The translations under genes were made by a program, and so were the position numbers. A DNA stretch of 64,000 nt from Chitinophaga niabensis (lineage in GTDB: Bacteria > Bacteroidota > Bacteroidia > Chitinophagales > Chitinophagaceae), in the NCBI RefSeq assembly GCF_039545795.1, contig NZ_CP154260.1:4717001-4781000 (forward strand), read 5' to 3'. Below, piece by piece: positions 61,717-64,000 of this stretch; position 1 is the first letter of the stretch; the number at the start of each line of letters is the position of its first letter. The notes under the pieces are model-generated. The model made no database searches. It was not told where the DNA came from and saw only the letters and a list, made by a program, of their open reading frames with translations.

Positions 61717-62925
61717 GAACAATCTTAGCTGATAACCTTTTGCCTTTTCAGGTGGCTTTGCTTTTCCAAACACAGTACGCCCGCCATATTTCCAGGAATC
61801 ATTTTGCTCCTTTTCTATCAACGCTTCGAAACGATCGTTAGGCACAAAATCTTTTTCTGCTATTGCAGCGAGTTTGTGCAATGATTTAATCGCATCCTGT
61901 TTGTCCTGGTTGCCCAGCTTTGCTTTGTGTATGGCTGTTTGAAGAGTAGCAATTGTTTCGTCATATACCTTAATGGGAACGGGAAAAGGATGACCGTCTT
62001 TTCCACCATGTGCAAAAGCAAAACGGGCGGGGTCTTTGAACCGGGATGGTGTTCCATGGATCACTTCACTCACCAGGGTTAAGGACTGGATTGTACGGGG
62101 GCCCACTCCTTTCAATAGCAACAGCTCTTCAAAATCATGCAAAGGATGTTCGTTTGCCAGCCACAATACAGCACCTAATCTTTTAAGGTCTACGTCTTTC
62201 GCTTCTAATGCATGGTTATCCGGCATAATGAGGTGTTGGATCTCCCGTATCATCTGTTCCGGTTTTTCCTTCATCAGCTGTAACATTCCATGGCGTGTGT
62301 CTCCGGCTTCCTTTGCAGTGAGGTTTAAGATCAGGCCCTGGTTGTGGCCGCAGACGGCGGCATGCGGTTCTTCAATAAAAGAACTGATCTGCCCGGAATG
62401 CCAGTGATAACGCCGTGCTTTTTTATTTCCGGCATTCATGCCCTGCTGGATCACCGTCCAGTCACCTTTACTACTTACAATAAAATTATGGGTGTATAAC
62501 TGGAAGCCATCCTGCAGGGCAGTATTATCTACTTTTGCACTCAGCTTACTGCATCTGACGAGATGTTCTCCATCCAGGCCTGTCTGGTCTGCGATCTTCA
62601 ACAATTCATCCGGTGTTTCCAGGGAAAATTTCCCCTTTCCGCCACAAATAAAGATCCCAAGTTCTTTAGCATTTGGGTTAACTGCTCTTTTTAATGCACC
62701 CATCACAGAAGTGGTGATACCGGAAGAATGCCAGTCCATTCCCATCACCGCCCCCAGGCTCTGGAACCAGAACGGGCTGCTCATACGGCTCAAAAAGGCC
62801 ACCTGCCCATATTCTGCGAGGATAGACTCCGTGATAGCTAATCCCAGCTTCGCCATTCTTTCTGCCAGCCATTTGGGAACGTAACCATAATGCAAGGGCA
62901 GATCTGCTGATCCAGCATGTTTCAT
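61714..62925 (-). CDS. DUF763 protein
   Basis: 403 residues. The N-terminus M-K-H-A-G-S-A-D-L-P-L-H-Y-G-Y-V-P-K-W-L matches the family, which is found in archaea and scattered bacteria and has no known function. A helix-hairpin-helix-like stretch L-L-L-L-K-G-V-G-P-R-T-I-Q-S-L lies at about 268-282, hinting at DNA or RNA contact. A conserved G-M-D-W-H-S-S-G-I-T-T-S-V is present at about 63-75. It lies between two convergent/divergent genes, with TAAATTTG (-7 type) six bases before the ATG. Confidence 0.85.
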   Translation of the reverse strand: MKHAGSADLPLHYGYVPKWLAERMAKLGLAITESILAEYGQVAFLSRMSSPFWFQSLGAVMGMDWHSSGITTSVMGALKRAVNPNAKELGIFICGGKGKFSLETPDELLKIADQTGLDGEHLVRCSKLSAKVDNTALQDGFQLYTHNFIVSSKGDWTVIQQGMNAGNKKARRYHWHSGQISSFIEEPHAAVCGHNQGLILNLTAKEAGDTRHGMLQLMKEKPEQMIREIQHLIMPDNHALEAKDVDLKRLGAVLWLANEHPLHDFEELLLLKGVGPRTIQSLTLVSEVIHGTPSRFKDPARFAFAHGGKDGHPFPVPIKVYDETIATLQTAIHKAKLGNQDKQDAIKSLHKLAAIAEKDFVPNDRFEALIEKEQNDSWKYGGRTVFGKAKPPEKAKGYQLRLF

Positions 62926-62982
62926 ACTAACAAATTTAGCATTTTTTTGGCATGACTAGTGCGTTATGAGCTTAAAGATCTT

Positions 62983-63492
62983 ATGAAAACATTCTTTTCT
63001 ATCTGCTGCCTGTTCTTTGCCGGCCAGGTTACTGCGCAGGATACTACTAAACGTTACACCAAAGTGCCGGTTGGTTTCTTAATGGTGCTCCGCCAGGGTG
63101 ATGATGTATTAGCGCATATTGAGGCATTGGCCCTGAAAGAAAAGATCCCCTCCGCCAATTTCAGCGGGATGGGTTTTGTAAATGCCAAATTCGGCTTCTT
63201 CAATTTTGACACCAAGGAATACGAACCCAGGGAATTCAACAATGTAGAACTAGCCAGCATGCAAGGTTCAATTGCCTGGCAAAAAGGAAAAGTTTCCCTG
63301 CATACACATGGCGTGGTTACCGACAGGGATTTTAAAGCTTATGGGGGACATCTGCTGAGTGCAGTGGTAGGAACGGGTTCTGTGGAAATACTTGTTACAG
63401 TGCATGATAAACAGCTGGAACGGGTTATGGAACAACCGTTAGGTGCTAATGTGCTGCAGATTGATGCCAGCTACCGCCCGAGCAGGAAATAA
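62983..63492 (+). CDS. Secreted PPC/DUF296-domain protein
   Basis: 169 residues from the ATG at 62983 (MKTFFSICC); a GTG eight codons earlier is in frame but weakens the signal peptide. The signal ends V-T-A-Q. A PPC domain follows (about 30-160): Y-T-K-V-P-V-G-F-L-M-V-L-R-Q-G-D-D-V, S-A-N-F-S-G-M-G-F-V-N, and V-S-L-H-T-H-G-V-V-T-D-R-D-F-K-A-Y-G-G-H-L. PPC proteins are usually cytoplasmic and linked to AT-hook DNA-binding domains in plants; a secreted form without an AT-hook suggests another role. The end overlaps the convergent HAD gene by 47 bases. Confidence 0.85.
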   Translation: MKTFFSICCLFFAGQVTAQDTTKRYTKVPVGFLMVLRQGDDVLAHIEALALKEKIPSANFSGMGFVNAKFGFFNFDTKEYEPREFNNVELASMQGSIAWQKGKVSLHTHGVVTDRDFKAYGGHLLSAVVGTGSVEILVTVHDKQLERVMEQPLGANVLQIDASYRPSRK

Positions 63493-64000
63493 TGGTTTCC
63501 ACCACTCTTTTAGTTTCATGCGGGTCTCTTACCTGTATACAGTCCACTCCTGTTTGCCTGGCAGGATAGTCATTACCTCCTTCAAATAATGCATCGCCGA
63601 TGAATAACATGTCTTTTATTGCGATGTTCAGGGTCTGACGTAATTTCTGAATACCGTAAGCTTTATCGATGCCGGGTTTGGTGATATCGATGGATGTTTC
63701 TCCACCCATCCGCACAGAGAATCCAGGGATGACTTTATCCAGCGCTTCCTTTATCACTTTACGTTTGGCAAAATCAGGGTCCCAGTCTTTCTTTACTTCA
63801 TGCGGCGCATCCTGGCCTAAACCGGAAAAGGTGATCTGGCTGCCCCGGTCTTCGATCTGCTCACCCCATGTTCTCACAGGTGGCAGGTCTTTTACAATCC
63901 TGTTCAGCTGAGTGAGGATCTTTGTTTTTTCTTCAACGGAGAAGTTCTCTGCATATAGTTGTTTCCATTCTCCTTTATACTGGTAATATTTAGTACCGCA
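63446..64000 (-). CDS. HAD-IIB phosphatase, phosphomannomutase-like (5' end missing)
   Basis: The frame is open to the right edge; 184 residues are visible. The order of the HAD-IIB fold can be read: F-S-G-L-G-Q (about 65), S-I-D-I-T-K-P-G-I-D-K (Lys of motif III), L-F-I-G-D-A-L-F-E-G-G-N-D-Y (motif IV) and V-R-D-P-H-E-T. The pattern resembles eukaryotic-type phosphomannomutase and sucrose-phosphatase-like proteins. The nucleophile motif would lie outside the window. Its last 15 codons overlap the convergent PPC gene. Confidence 0.8.
   Translation of the reverse strand, partial: CGTKYYQYKGEWKQLYAENFSVEEKTKILTQLNRIVKDLPPVRTWGEQIEDRGSQITFSGLGQDAPHEVKKDWDPDFAKRKVIKEALDKVIPGFSVRMGGETSIDITKPGIDKAYGIQKLRQTLNIAIKDMLFIGDALFEGGNDYPARQTGVDCIQVRDPHETKRVVETIISCSGGSWHQSAAH

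Overview
The window looks like a stretch of chromosome from a member of the Bacteroidota, most probably Chitinophagaceae and close to Chitinophaga. The signs are a PorW/SprE type IX secretion component and a protein with a type IX C-terminal sorting domain, a SusC/SusD pair, a long plant/cyanobacterial-type IspH, LytTR and TPR histidine-kinase signalling, near absence of Shine-Dalgarno sequences, and promoters of the Bacteroidota form (TTTG or TTG, about 19 bases, TAnnTTTG). No tRNA, rRNA, CRISPR array, phage or insertion sequence was seen; most of the window is ordinary chromosome.

Layout. 1-9.4 kb: end of a DUF4407 membrane protein, an OsmC-like protein, then a leftward cluster (M23-type protein without its peptidase domain, bactofilin, AtpZ, an AtpI-like membrane protein, SprT-like protease), and rightward porW and a class A penicillin-binding protein: envelope shape and secretion. 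9.4-15.5 kb: a tandem repeat that copies the end of the penicillin-binding protein gene, a small double-glycine peptide gene, an M28 peptidase, yidC, pyrG and a thioesterase. 15.6-19.4 kb: a sulfite-reduction operon (siroheme sulfite reductase, cobA, precorrin-2 dehydrogenase) behind what looks like a cysteine-sensing transcription attenuator with a Cys/Met-rich leader peptide. 19.7-27 kb: hxpB-like phosphatase and a small polysaccharide-utilisation locus (GH39, SusC, SusD). 27-38.5 kb: rpsA, rhomboid protease, two two-component systems, bestrophin, a stress protein, ispH. 38.5-45 kb: a gene-free structured gap, cmk, and three secreted surface proteins. 45-53 kb: clpC, a STAS protein with rnz, an outer-membrane DUF3575 protein, dapA, accA, a sigma-factor remnant and a collagen-like lipoprotein. 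53.5-64 kb: AraC regulator, a TPR sensor kinase whose expected phosphoacceptor His is Tyr with a sigma-54 response regulator, four hydrolases (three in one operon), a DUF763 protein, a secreted PPC-domain protein and a partial HAD phosphatase.

How parts work together. The sulfite operon makes both siroheme (CobA methylates uroporphyrinogen III, the next protein oxidises precorrin-2 and may insert iron) and the enzyme that uses it; its leader would stop transcription when cysteine is plentiful. The leftward bactofilin cluster and the rightward porW/penicillin-binding protein genes are envelope functions on either side of a divergent promoter region. The strongest candidates for something undescribed are the attenuator (19231-19436), the orphan double-glycine peptide (9850-10041), the kinase without its His (54458-56770), and the bactofilin partner without its peptidase domain (3277-3666).
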